Positions 11,071 through 21,069 of a stretch of DNA of 64,000 nt are shown piece by piece. Made by a program: the position numbers and the translations under genes. The stretch covers positions 62,001 to 126,000 of the forward strand of contig JAMFTG010000573.1 in NCBI GenBank assembly GCA_023974075.1, written 5' to 3'. Source of the DNA: Chaenocephalus aceratus (taxonomy: Eukaryota; Chordata; Actinopteri; Perciformes; Channichthyidae). The notes under the pieces were generated by a model. It did no database searches. It was given only the letters and a program-made list of their open reading frames with translations, and had not been told where the DNA came from. Position 1 is the first letter of the stretch. Each line of letters begins with the position of its first letter.

Positions 11071-12021
11071 TCAGCTGTCTCTGCGACACCTCAGCAGCCT
11101 CTTCACATGCGTGAACACCTCCTTTAACTTCAGTCCATACACCACGGGGTTCAGTACAGTGGGTACTAGCATCATCAGGATGGAGGTGATGAGGGTGGAG
11201 TCAGATTCTTTGTTGCTCTGCAGGCGGCGGAGCAGCAGATCTAAGCAGACGCTGATGGAATAGTTAAAGAAGACGAGCAGGTGAGGAAGACAGGTTTGTA
11301 GAGCTTTGCTGCTGAAGCTACGTGAGCGCCGCAGACAGATGAAGAGGATCCTAGCGTAGGAGAAGAGCACGAAGGCGGCAGGCAGGAATATGATAACTGC
11401 TGTGAACAGCAGACCAAATATTCCACTCAGCTGCGCTTCAGCACCACCGCAGCTCAGGCTTACAATGCTGTAGATAATGCAGTAGACCCTGTTGATCTGC
11501 GCCCTGCAGAGCGGTAAGCGGCTCGCCAGCAGCGTTGTGACTCCCCCTCCAATGAAGGGCAGCAACCAGCAGAGAAGCAGCATCAGCACCACCTTGGCAG
11601 GAGTTACCAGCACAGCGTAGTGCATCGGGTGGCAGATGGACAGGTAGCGGTCAAAGGCCATGGCCGACAACAGCATGTAGCTAGCTCCACCAAGAGAGGA
11701 AACAAAGAAACCCTGGCACAGACACAAAGTCCGGGACACCTGCACCAAGCCGGCGCCGGACAGCAACAGGTCTGACAGTAGTTTGGGATAAGTCAGTGTG
11801 CTGACTGTGAGAGAGTTCAGCAGAACTGATGCCACGAAGGCAAACATGGGCCGGTGAAGAGCTCGCTGCGAACAGATGATATAAATCACCAGAGAGTCAC
11901 TGAACAACACGAAGAGGTACAGCAACAAAAACACGAAGAATAAGAGCGAGCTGTGGCCAGACAGCGAGGAGAAACCGACCAGCGTCAGGGACGAGGTCAC
12001 GTTAAACCCTGCTGACGTCAT
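11071..12021 (-). CDS. Odorant receptor OR1 (seven-transmembrane GPCR)
   Basis: An intact, intronless 316-codon frame, the usual length for fish type-1 odorant receptors, which sit in the membrane of olfactory neurons and couple to Golf. Visible hallmarks: N-glycosylation site NVT (residues 7-9); LHRPMF (55-60) at TM2; conserved C100; MAFDRYLSICHPMHY (121-135) at the end of TM3; SYARIL (221-226) in TM5; KALQTCLPHL (239-248) at TM6; and NPVVYGLK (291-298) in TM7. The start chosen is the only upstream ATG, and the same codon is kept in all three copies. Compared with OR2 and OR3 it differs at about 20 and 18 residues; four of its own changes cluster at residues 156-163 in TM4 (F, G, G, T). It is a member of a local three-gene set in inverted or direct copies. 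Expression cannot be judged from sequence. Confidence 0.95.
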   Translation of the reverse strand: MTSAGFNVTSSLTLVGFSSLSGHSSLLFFVFLLLYLFVLFSDSLVIYIICSQRALHRPMFAFVASVLLNSLTVSTLTYPKLLSDLLLSGAGLVQVSRTLCLCQGFFVSSLGGASYMLLSAMAFDRYLSICHPMHYAVLVTPAKVVLMLLLCWLLPFIGGGVTTLLASRLPLCRAQINRVYCIIYSIVSLSCGGAEAQLSGIFGLLFTAVIIFLPAAFVLFSYARILFICLRRSRSFSSKALQTCLPHLLVFFNYSISVCLDLLLRRLQSNKESDSTLITSILMMLVPTVLNPVVYGLKLKEVFTHVKRLLRCRRDS

Positions 12022-12061
12022 GAGGAGACCCCACCAAACAACACGCTGTGACCTCAGGTCA
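12013..12061 (-). promoter_or_regulatory. OR1 start region: CRE palindrome over the ATG and everted AGGTCA pair
   Basis: The perfect CRE-type palindrome TGACGTCA (12,013-12,020) overlaps the start codon. The 13-bp TGACCTCAGGTCA (12,049-12,061), two everted nuclear-receptor half-sites spaced by one base, lies 28 bp upstream. Both are identical in the other two copies. Whether either is bound is unknown. Confidence 0.45.
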
Positions 12062-12075
12062 ACAACAATAACAGC

Positions 12076-12112
<37 letters not shown>

Positions 12113-13195
12113 GCAATAAGTCAGAGCTAACCAACCTGTTGATATTATTTATGAAAACATTTAAATAAAGGATATAACATTAGTTTATATCACATTGACA
12201 TATACAGTAGGAAAAATGAAACTGGAATATTTAGAACACACATTTATTTAACATTCATATTTAAAATGTGTATTCATAGAATATGAATTCACAGTTAATT
12301 AATCAGATACTAAAATATCTGCTTTAACATTAATGTATAAGTCAATGATAAATATTTATCATGAATCAGAAACAGGCGAAAGCATCATCGCAATGAACAC
12401 GAAACATGAGGAGAAGCAGACCTGAATCCACCTGTGTTTAACAGGTGGATTCAGGTCTGCTTCGGTCGTTATTATCGACAATTTAAAGGATATTTATATA
12501 TAATTAATCATGAACACACAGAAACATCCTCACAGGGAACTTAAAGAGAAACTGACCAGAATCCACCTATTCATCAAGAAGCAGACACATCACAGCGTAA
12601 AGAACATTAATACATATGACTTCAAAATAACATTTATAAGTGAACTATTGAACTAACATCATCACAAGGAACACGAAGGAAGAAGAGAAGCTGACCTGAA
12701 TGCAGCCGGTGAAACATTAATAACATTATGCATCGACACAGTGAACCATCGAATGTATGTGAACACGAAACACGAGAAACATGAGGAGAAACAGACCTGA
12801 CTCCACCTGTTAAAACAAAAGCATGAGCAAATAACAATTATTAAAGAGTGGTTATATGACATATATGTGAAATGAGTCATAAACCTGCAGACAATCATCA
12901 CAATGAACACGAAACAAGAGGAGAAGCAGACCTGAATCCACCTGTTTAAACAATTAAGTGAATATATACACAACATTAATATTTATAACATTAATTTAAA
13001 GAATATTAAAATATAATTCATCATGAAAACAGAGAAATATCATATGAGAAGAAAAAGACCAGAATCCACCTATTCATCAAGAAGCAGACACATAACAGCG
13101 TACAGAACATTAATACATATGACTTCAAAATAACATTTATAAGTGAAATATTGAACTAACATCATCACAAGGAAAACGAAGGAAGAAGAGAAGCT
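12062..13195. repeat. OR1 5' flank: AAC-rich tract and degenerate repeats
   Basis: An AAC/CAA microsatellite (12,062-12,117, much longer than in copies 2 and 3) is followed by AT-rich sequence. After that come irregular repeats of a unit with GAACACGAAACATGAGGAGA and GCAGACCTGAATCCACCTGT, evidently relatives of the 100-bp satellite that follows. No gene is seen. Confidence 0.7.
12413..12463. repeat. Perfect hairpin, 23-bp arms and 5-nt loop
   Basis: Arms at 12,413-12,435 and 12,441-12,463 are exact reverse complements around GTTTA. The arm is the local repeat core (GACCTGAATCCACCTGT). The corresponding site in copy 3 (about 53,165-53,200) has only one arm, so the second arm arose, or an intervening stretch was lost, in copy 1. 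Confidence 0.9.
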
Positions 13196-13985
13196 GACCA
13201 GAATGCAGCTGGTGAAAAATTAATACAACATTAATGTAGATATGATGAAGCACGTACAGACAGAGACAGCATCTCATTGAACGTGAGGAGAAATTGACCT
13301 GAGTCCAGCTGGTGAAACATTAATACAACATTAATGTAGATATGATGAAGCACGTACAGACAGAGACAGCATCTCAGTGAACGTGAGGAGAAATTGACAT
13401 GAGTCCAGCTGGTGAAACATTAATACAACATTAATGTAGATATGATGAAGCACGTACAGACAGAGACAGCATCTCAGTGAACATGAGGAGAAACTGACCT
13501 GAGTCCAGCTGGTGAAACATTAATATAACATTAATGTAGATATGATGAAGCACGTACAGACAGAGACAGCATCTCAGTGAACATGAGGAGAAGCTGACCT
13601 GAATCCAGCTGGTGAAACATTAATACAACATTAATGTAGATATGATGAAGCACATACAGACAGAGACAGCATCTCAGTGAACATGAGGAGAAACTGACCT
13701 GAGTCCAGCTGGTGAAACATTAATACAACATTAATGTAGATATGATGAAGCACGTACAGACAGAGACAGCATCTCAGTGAACATGAGGAGAAACTGACCT
13801 GAATCCAGCTGGTGAAACATTAATACAACATTAATGTAGATATGATGAAGCACGTACAGACAGAGACAGCATCTCAGTGAACAAGAGGAGAAACTGACCT
13901 GAATCCAGCTGGTGAAACATTAATACAACATTAATGTAGATATGATGAAGCACGTACAGACAGAGGCAGCATCTCAGTGAACATG
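13196..13985. repeat. 100-bp tandem satellite, 8 copies, upstream of OR1
   Basis: The period is exactly 100 bp: the end of GATGAAGCACGTACAGA falls at 13,260, 13,360 and so on to 13,960. Each unit holds AGTCCAGCTGGTGAAACATT, an ACATTAATGT palindrome and a CAGCATCTCAGTGAACATGA stretch. Copy 2 has 7 units and copy 3 has 6. Single diverged units occur elsewhere in the window. Confidence 0.95.
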
Positions 13986-14398
13986 AAGCTGTGAAGCTGC
14001 TTTTATCACCGTCCTTCTTCCTCCGTGGAGCTCATTGTAAATTCATTAAAGGTCATCTGCCAATCACAAATATCTTGTTGTTTGGAATGGGAGTTTCTGA
14101 GAAGGCAATGTCAAGTTAATGTAAAACAGACATAATCATCTTAAAATAGTAAATATTGAAAGCGTCCCTTTGATTAATTCAGTGCTTTGTTTGATGTTAG
14201 TAATATGTTCAGGTGTCAGATACACGCAGGGGTTACATTGGCCCCGGCTCATAGGACGATGCTCTGACTTCATCACCCTCACATATTTGTCATATGTTTA
14301 CAAAAAACTACATATATGTTAATTTTTTTGCTGCTCCGTGCAAAGAGTCTGCAAACCACCCGTCCTGTAACACGGAGCTGTTTCTTAAACCATGCTAA

Positions 14399-14399
<1 letters not shown>
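13986..14399. other. OR-block flank without a gene, copy 1
   Basis: Low-copy sequence matching 54,546-54,990 and inverted 38,600-39,040. No coding sequence is recognised. Confidence 0.6.

Positions 14400-14460
<61 letters not shown>
14400..14460. repeat. (GT)n microsatellite
   Basis: About 30 GT dinucleotides. The paralogous tract is CA-rich at 38,488-38,576 and GT-rich at 55,001-55,046. Val-Cys repeat frames across it are artefacts. Confidence 0.97.
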
Positions 14461-14463
<3 letters not shown>

Positions 14464-15338
14464 GGAGGCCTTCAGGGATTTGTTATCCCGGGGTCTCCCG
14501 AGGCAGTTGTACGGTACCGACAGGCCCGAAGGGCAGCAGCCTCATCCGTGGCAGAGGCAAAGCAGCGGGTGTGGGAAAAGTTCGGAGAAGACATGGAAAA
14601 GGACTTTCGGGCAGCACCAAAGTTGTTCTGGAAAACTGTCCGACACCTCAGGAGGGGGAAGCAGGGAACCATCCAAGCTGTGTACAGTAAGGATGGGACG
14701 TTGTTGACCTCAACTGATGGAGTGTTAGCGCGTTGGAAGGAACACTTGAGGAACTCCTGAACCCGACAACTCCGCCCTCTATGTTAGAGGCAGAGCTGGA
14801 GTATGACGGGGGATCAACACCATTCTCCCGGAGGTCACTGAGGTCGTCAAACAACTCCACAGTGGCAAAGCCCCGGGGGTGGATGAGATCCGCCCAGAAA
14901 TGCTGAAGGCTCTGGGTGTTGAGGGACTGTCATGGTTGACACGTCTCATCAACGTTGCGTGGAATTCGGAAACAGTACCGAAGGAGTGGCAGACCGGGGT
15001 GGTGGTGTTAGGGCGTTGGAAGGAACACTTGAGGAACTCCTGAACCCGACAACTCCGCCCTCTATGTTAGAGGCAGAGCTGGAGTATGACGGGGGATCAA
15101 CACCATTTTTCCGGAGGTCACTGAGGTTGTCAAACAACAACACAGTGGCAAAGCCCCGGGGGTGGATGAGATCCGCCCAGAAATGCTGAAGGCTCTGGGT
15201 GTTGAGGGACTGTCATGGTTGACATGTCTCATCAACGTTGCGTGGAATTCGGAAACAGTACAGAAGGAGTGGCAGACCGGGGTGGTCGTCCCCCTTTTCA
15301 AAGAGGGGGATAAGAGGGTGTGTCCTAATTACACTCTT
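14461..15338 (+). mobile_element. RTE-like LINE fragment with internal tandem duplication
   Basis: The fragment encodes the linker between endonuclease and RT (EAKQRVWEKFGEDMEKDFR, APKLFWKTVRHLRRGKQGT) and the beginning of RT (DEIRPEMLKALGVEGLSWLT). A segment of about 283 bp starting GTGTTAG is present twice (14,722-15,004 and 15,005-15,288). Copies 2 and 3 have it once, so the duplication is specific to copy 1. The element stops abruptly at CTAATTACA (about 15,332), where the recombinase-like fragment begins. Confidence 0.85.
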
Positions 15339-15815
15339 CGGAGGTATCTTACGGCGATAGAACTCCTTCCGATGATGCTGCTGCAGCTGCTGCCGCCCTG
15401 AACATGGAGCGGATCTTCAATCCCTCCTTTATTCCAGGCGTATTCGCGTAGAATCAGTCATCCTCAGTGTTGGTCATGTTTGCGTACACACCCGGACGGT
15501 GGCCATAGAGGAGGCTCCAATGGAGGGTTAGATAGCCATATAGCAGGTACTGGGTGATTCAGGTCGGATTGCAAGCCATCAGGTCAAGGAGATCAGGGAT
15601 GCGCTTCTCAGCGGCCGCCTTGGCGGCGAGAAGCTCCGCCTGGCTCGGCAGACGATCCAGCTTGTTCCTCTTCACCTTAAACTGGTGGACAGTGACAGAC
15701 TTTTTCAAGTCGTTCATGTTTGCTTTCACCTCTATGATGATGTGGGTCATATCAGACTGGGTGAGCCTGCACCCCCGGAGCTTTGACTCAGACAAGTACC
15801 CTATTTAGAGAGAAT
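15339..15815 (-). pseudogene. Tyrosine-recombinase-like pseudogene fragment, copy 1
   Basis: On the minus strand, 15,795-15,559 encodes a stretch with MSESKLRGCRLTQSDMTH and FKVKRNKLDRLPSQAELL, ending in IPDLLDLMACNPT. This aligns with exon 2 of the intact gene at 25.9-26.6 kb (SRLSQTDMILIKREVV, VKRDKMEGLPSH, IPQLLDVMASNPT). It continues with YGHRPGV-type and NMTN blocks, then jumps directly to FYANTPGIKEGLKIRSMF and a poly-Ala tail, matching the end of the intact protein. Everything between the first catalytic Arg and the Tyr is deleted and stops are present. It is a related but distinct subfamily from the intact gene. Confidence 0.75.
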
Positions 15816-16264
15816 GGACGTCCATTCTCAGGAGACGTCTGACAGTGGGGCGGTTATCCAAAGTGACAGAGCCCCAAACTACGGACTGTAAGCAGGGTCC
15901 CACAGGCACACAGGCAGAGATCCAGGGTGATGCACATGGCTTTCTTAACCAGGTATGAGTGTGTGAAAGCTGGGTACAAGTTATGTGAATACAGGGAGAG
16001 AGGAGCAGCAGCAGCAGCAGGATGTGACCCAGAGAGCTCCTTCCAGCACCTCGCTCTCCCACCACCCAGAGGACAGGCTGCTTCACAGCACTATGTAACC
16101 CAGGAAAGACGCTTTAAACCTGTCCATTTCATCCACATTTGACTCATGAAATGTACAGGAATCTGTCCATTTCATCCACATATGACTCATGAAATGTACA
16201 GCAGAGTCACTGCTGTAAGCAGGGTCCTACAGGCACACAGGCAGAGATCCAGGGTGATGCACAT
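15816..16264. repeat. Satellite-related block with GAAATGTACAG palindromes, copy 1
   Basis: The block holds two copies of the short palindromic motif (16,145-16,200), a CAGGTATGAGTGTGTGAAAGCTGGGTA stretch like the 21-23.8 kb satellite (in pieces), and a repeated CAGAGATCCAGGGTGATGCA. The inverted counterpart is at 36,910-37,315. No gene is seen; open frames are not conserved. Confidence 0.65.
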
Positions 16265-16655
16265 GGGTCAGAAAAAATCTAAGTTAACTTTTGGAAGAAC
16301 CGGAAAAAAGGGGTGAAAATTTACAAATTGTACCCCAAAATAGTGTCTCTTAAGGCGGATATAGTCCCCTGACAACCCCCGTTACATTCCTCCAGAGTCA
16401 GAAAAAGTCTGAGTTAACTTTTGGGAGAACCATAGAAAGGGGTGAAAATGTATCAAATGTATCCCAAAATAGTGTCTCTTAAGGCGGGTAGAGTCCCCTG
16501 ACAACTCTCCTTGCATTCCTCCAGAGCCAGGAAAAACTCTGTTATCTTTTGGGAGAACCAGAGAAAAGGGCTGAAAATGGAGAAATTGTATCGCAAAATA
16601 GTGTCTCTTAAGGCGGGTAGAGTCCCCTGACAACTCTCCTTACATTCCTCCGATT
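16265..16655 (-). repeat. 125-129-bp satellite array, 3 units
   Basis: Units carry GTCAGAAAAAGTCTGAGTTA, AAGGGGTGAAAATG and GGCGGGTAGAGTCCCCTGAC. This is the same family as the arrays near 18.2, 20.2, 29.5, 34.3, 36.7, 56.5 and 62.8 kb. Confidence 0.9.
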
Positions 16656-17340
16656 TCGTGCAGATCGTAGCTTGAAAAACATGAATGCATTTTTTTGACG
16701 GAGGAGGGGAGGTCTCGATTCCCCTCTCCATTGTAAGTTACAACGGGGGAGTGCAAAAGTGTCTGGGGCTTCGGCCCGAAGCGCGGAAGGGTTGGCCTCT
16801 TTCTCTGTTGGCACTTTTTTTAAACTTCATTTTTGATTATTTTAAGATATAATTGAACGTTTTCTTTACTTTTTTCTTCTTTCCACGGATGGGGGCGTAT
16901 GGCACGCTGCCTATGAGCTCCCAAATTCGGCCTGGAACCTCCAGGAATTGTGGGCTATAGTGTTAAAACGCCTGATGAATATGTTAATAATGCTGGCAAC
17001 AGGTTCACTGCTGTTAGCAGTGAACCTGTTGCTTTCAGGATTTTGCGGTGCTTTACCGTCCGCCCATCAGCATCCATATTCGGCCTTCTTCACGGCACCC
17101 CCCCTGTGCTGGAGGTTCAAACTTTAACTGTTTTGTCATATTTTGTCTATGAGCTCCGTATTGCCCTGCAATATCACATTTGGTGTATTTCCAAAAAGCT
17201 ATAAAAATACACCTATCTCTGTCATGTCCTGTAAAATATCATTCTTTGTTTATTTCCATCATTCAGGCAAATACACATATCTTTGTCCGCTCCAGGAGCT
17301 TCAAAGTACAGACTCCTGAGCTCCATCATGTCCTGCAAAA
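16656..17340. repeat. Recurrent modules next to the satellite array, copy 1
   Basis: From left to right there is a CTCCTCCGTC / CCGTTGTAAGTTACAACGG-type block with a GCTTCGGCCCGAAGC near-palindrome (about 16,680-16,800); a GGGGGCGTATGGCA and CCTATGAGCTCCCAAATTCG block (16,890-16,960); one TTTGCGGTGCTTTACCGTCC unit related to the 120-bp array (17,040-17,115); and a GTCCTGTAAAATATCATTCT block. The same modules recur at 30.0-30.45, 33.6-34.1, 36.0-36.6 and 57.3-58.4 kb. No gene is recognised. Confidence 0.7.
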
Positions 17341-18200
17341 TATCATTCTTCCGACCGCCAAGCACCGGCACGTGGACCCGGGCAGGAGGCCCTCCGATGG
17401 CGGGTCAAATGTGCTGATAGCACAGCTGACGGCTGGACACTAGCTGTAGAGGAACACCAGGGCAAGACCAAGCAGTTCCCTCTTTGCAGACAAGCATATG
17501 TGGTTGTTACGCAGGATCAAACAGGTACCCTGTGATGAATTTGGGTCGACCCTATATCATGTGAAGCCACCGAGCCGTGGTCCCCGAGGGAACTGGTGCC
17601 CGGAGCAAGGCCAATTGCTGAATGCTGCAGCCGACTAAGGCCGCTATACAACAGTGGAGGATTAGAGAAACTGATGTTTGCCTGCTACTCTGCGGTGAAG
17701 TGGGGAGGTGGAACTTCCACCCCACTGCGGAACCCGTGGTGGGACCCCTGAGTCAGACGGTTCGTCTTGGAAAGGCTTCATATCTGTTGGCCCGGAAGGT
17801 AAGAGACATGCAGGGTTAACCCCACGCAGCACACCCTCCCGGCCATCAGAGTCGAACCCGCAGTTCGGAAGAACCGACAGCCAGAGCACCGGCACGTGGA
17901 CCGGGGGAGAAGACCCTCCGACTGCGGGTCGCGTTTGCCATTCGATCAGTGAGGTCAGAGGAGAAGAACTCGCAGTTCGGAGGAACAGACCGCCAGAGCA
18001 CCGGCACGAGGCCGGGCCGGCGGAGGCCCTCTGATGGCGGGTTGCGTTTGCCATTCGATCAATGAGGTGAGAGGAGAAGAACGCAGCAAAAATGGACAAC
18101 ATCCGTTAATATACGGTCGAGTTGGGGGGGGGAACGGCTAGACAATGGCCGTCGGGGGGCACCCAGGACCGGGCAGTGCCCCCGGTAGAAATAAAAATAA
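17341..18200. repeat. GC-rich repeat module, copy 1
   Basis: Contains repeated AGAGCACCGGCACG and TTGCCATTCGATCA stretches spaced about 100 bp apart. Homologous modules are at 34,838-35,570 (inverted), 55,880-56,425 and 58,430-59,290. Open frames on both strands are not conserved between copies, so I call no gene. Confidence 0.7.
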
Positions 18201-18790
18201 AAAGAACCAGACAAAAGGGGTGAAAATGTAAAAAGGTATCCAAAAATAGTGCATCATAAGGCGGGTAGAGTCCCCTGTCAACTCCCCTTACATTTCTCCA
18301 GAGTCAGAAAAAAGTCTGAGTTAACTTTTTGGAGAACCATAAAAAAGGGGTGAAAATGGAAAAAAGTATCCGAAAATAGTGCCTCATAACCCGGGTATAG
18401 TCCCCTGACAACTCCCGTTGCATTCGTCCAGAGTCAGAAAAAGTCTGAGTTCATTTTTGGACAACCATAGAAAAGGGGTGAAAATGGAGAAAAAGTATCC
18501 GAAAATAGTGTCTCATGAGGCGGGTAGAGTCCCCTGACAACTCCCCTTGCATTCGTCCAGAGTCAGAAAAAGTCTGAGTTCATTTTGGGACAACCAGAGA
18601 AAAGGGGTGAAAATGGAGAAATTGTATCCGAAAATAGTGTCTCATAATTCCCTGAAAACTCCCCTTGCATTCCTCCAGAGACCAGTTCAAAAACTTAAAG
18701 TTTTGGAAGCACTCTAGTGCCGGCATGGACAATTCTCCCATAGGGATATAGCAGCACCGTCCAAATACTGGGGCCAAGGGATGGTCCACT
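18201..18790 (-). repeat. 125-129-bp satellite array, about 4 units, plus terminal module
   Basis: Same satellite as at 16.3 kb. At its right end is a GAGACCAGTTCAAAAACTTA module (18,675-18,720) that recurs at the outer end of the arrays at 20.15, 29.98, 34.2 and 62.75 kb. Confidence 0.88.
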
Positions 18791-20000
18791 GAATTTGCAG
18801 TCCCGTCGCCACCATATTTGTGCCGGACACAACATATGCATGTGGTGCATGTTATTGGACCCTAGGTGGCGGTCTTCTAATAGGGTTGTACTTGTACTGA
18901 GGTCCTAGAGACTCACGGAGGGTACCATTGGATGCGGAATAATTAAAGGTGGGGAATAGCCATTGATCCCGAACCGATCAGACGTTGTTATCAAAAGATA
19001 CGAATTCGAATCGGACAAACCACGTTTCAGTGTCATAACATTGATATAAACTCAAGCATATGAGTGACGCAATTGATATTCACAGCAAATATTCCCTGCT
19101 ATATGTAGTACATTGGTGTAGAATTTCAGGGATCCAGCTGCTACCATTCGCTCCTATAAAATATTTTTAATTAAAAAAACGTGGAACTTGTGTGGAACCC
19201 GCTTGCAAAATGTGGGGACCCTGCGACCGTGTACACAGTACTAAGAGCCATTTCATTTTATTCCCCTCCCCCACCACAAGGCTGGCAGATTCTAAGCAGT
19301 GCAGTTGCAGTGATATAAGGGTTGCTCATTGGTGCGGATGGTCGCGAGTTTGAATCCATGCTATGGCATGCATGCAACATTTTTTATATTTAGTCAAGAG
19401 ATAATTATATGTGGAAAGTTGTCTTCTCAGACTCTCCATATTTGAAGTTGATTATTGTATAGTTAGTGTTATAGTATTTTAGGGTAGTTAGTATAATAGG
19501 TTTATTCATTTTGTAACTATTAAATGTAAAACACACGTTTTTCACATTTTGGCAGTACTTCCATTCGCTTCGTCTTGGTCTGTAGATGTGATTTGATGTG
19601 TCGTTTATACATTTTGATGGCAGAAAAGATATGAAAATATCCCGTTGATATACATAGTGAGAAATATATTCGTGTATATTAGACTTTTTTCCCTGTAATC
19701 TCTAAGTGGCCCTGTGTAGTACTGAGATAAGCGTTAGTCTTTCCTCTGGGGGACCCGGGTACGATACCCGCCTGAGACCTTTTAATGGAAATGTGAAAAT
19801 TATTTAAAATTAGTTGAATTGAGAGAGGGATACTTTTATTGAAAATGCTAACCGCTAGCAGCAAAGCTAGCATCACAGCCACTGGTCCGTTTGCGGATAC
19901 TTTGCACACGTTTTTCACACGCTAGAAGTCTGTGAGTACTTCGGTTAGCTTCGTCTTGATCTGTAGATGTCATTCGATGCATCGTTCGTCCATTTTGATG
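18791..20000. repeat. Duplicated segment with tRNA-like B-box sequences, first copy
   Basis: Matches 59,296-59,346 plus 61,058-62,600 in the same orientation; the 1.7 kb between those pieces is absent here. Two tRNA-like stretches are seen: 19,320-19,370 (AGTTTGAATCC) and 19,715-19,780 (GATAAGCGTTAGTCTTTCCT then GGGTACGATACCC). A CATTCGCTTCGTCTTGGTCT / GTAGATGTGATTTGATG module follows at 19,563-19,640 and again near 19,940-20,000. There is no complete tRNA cloverleaf and no gene. Confidence 0.65.
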
Positions 20001-20625
20001 GTGTAAAAGACACGAAATCAGAAACCGGAAGTCGGTTTTTGAAAGGACTCAGAAGAAAAACGGCTGCCTCACTTCATGGAGGAATGTCTCCCCGCTCCAT
20101 GTGCACTCTGGCCCCGGTACATGTGTTGCCTGGAGACCCCCCAGTATGGTTCTTCAAAAACTTTAAGTTTTTGAACTGGTCTCTGGAGGAATGTGAGGAA
20201 AGTGGAGTTGTCAGGGGACTCTACCCACATTATGAGGCACTATTTTCGGATACATTTCATCCATTTTCACCCCTTCCTCTGGTTCTTCCAAAAGTTAACA
20301 TACTTTTTCTGACTCTGGAGGAATGTAAGGGGAGTTGTCAGGGACTCTACCCGCATATGAGGCACTATTTTCGGATACATTTCATCCATTTTCACCCCTT
20401 CCTCTGGTTCTTCCAAAAGTTAACATACTTTTTCCTGACTCTGGAGGAATGTAAGGGGAGTTGTCAGGGACTCTACCCGCCTTACGGGACACTATTTTCG
20501 GATACTTTTTTCCATTTTCACCCCTTTTCTATGGATCTAAAAACAAAGTCAACTCAGACTTTATTAAATTATTTTTTTATATATGACTTATTTTTTAAAT
20601 ATAGTGGGGATAGTGGAATTAACTA
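20001..20625 (+). repeat. Terminal module plus 125-129-bp satellite array
   Basis: A CGGAAGTCGGTTTTTGAAAG module and a CTTTAAGTTTTTGAACTGG module lead into about 4 satellite units. The direct duplicate is at 62,600-63,340. The long plus-strand frame here is a satellite read-through, not a gene. Confidence 0.85.
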
Positions 20626-20800
20626 GTACCCAGTGTAAGAGAAACTTCTGTTGCAATGGAAATCAGGACACGGGAGGAGCAGGAATTCTGAATGTCAAAC
20701 ACTGGGATTTATTGAGAGATCCAACGGCCGGGAGAGATTACACAGCATAGTCACATTTTCATGTCGGCCACCTTGCAATCTCTGAAGACATAGCTCAAAA
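20626..20800. other. Short spacer without a recognised feature
   Basis: I see no coding or repeat signature other than the end of segment similarity at about 20,628. Confidence 0.4.
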
Positions 20801-21069
20801 ATATGGTCTGTATAACCATAAGGAGTGGCCTATTTTCCCGCCTCTGGTAATCAACACCAGACCCTAAAAACAAAGACATCTCTATATGCGCCTTCAAACC
20901 CCTCACCCACAGGAAAGCAAAAGACCTCTTTGACCTTTGTCCTCCTCTAGTTACAGACAGAGCACAGGCAAGAAGAACTGAGAATCTTAAAATACAAAGA
21001 GATATCCTTAAAATATTCTCTAACAAGCGCAGAGTATTGGACTATGCCATTGAGTTCAGGACCCTTGCA
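20801..21069 (+). mobile_element. Retroelement-derived fragment fused to 40 bp of gypsy gag
   Basis: The segment 20,807-21,024 matches 44,585-44,803 and, inverted, 50,085-50,303; one frame contains LCPPLVTDRAQARRTENLKI, which I cannot assign to a family. From 21,030 to 21,069 the sequence is gypsy gag (CAGAGTATTGGACTATGCCA onward), matching 46,472-46,511 almost exactly. It then breaks off at CCTTGCA, where the 10-kb insertion begins; gag resumes at 31,064. Confidence 0.8.

Noticed and set aside
14316..14760. Val-Cys repeat ORFs
   Set aside because: Frames across the (GT)n tract running into the RTE fragment.
15805..16086. 93-codon frame shared with 37,044-37,325
   Set aside because: It is conserved only because the two blocks are recent inverted copies. 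No motif is seen, and it overlaps satellite-related sequence.
17662..18102. 146-codon minus-strand ORF and similar frames in the GC-rich module
   Set aside because: The counterparts at 35 kb, 56 kb and 59 kb have different lengths and shifted frames, so there is no sign of coding constraint.
19300..19790. Functional tRNA genes
   Set aside because: Only B-box/T-arm-like segments are seen. I could not form a complete cloverleaf with acceptor and anticodon stems.
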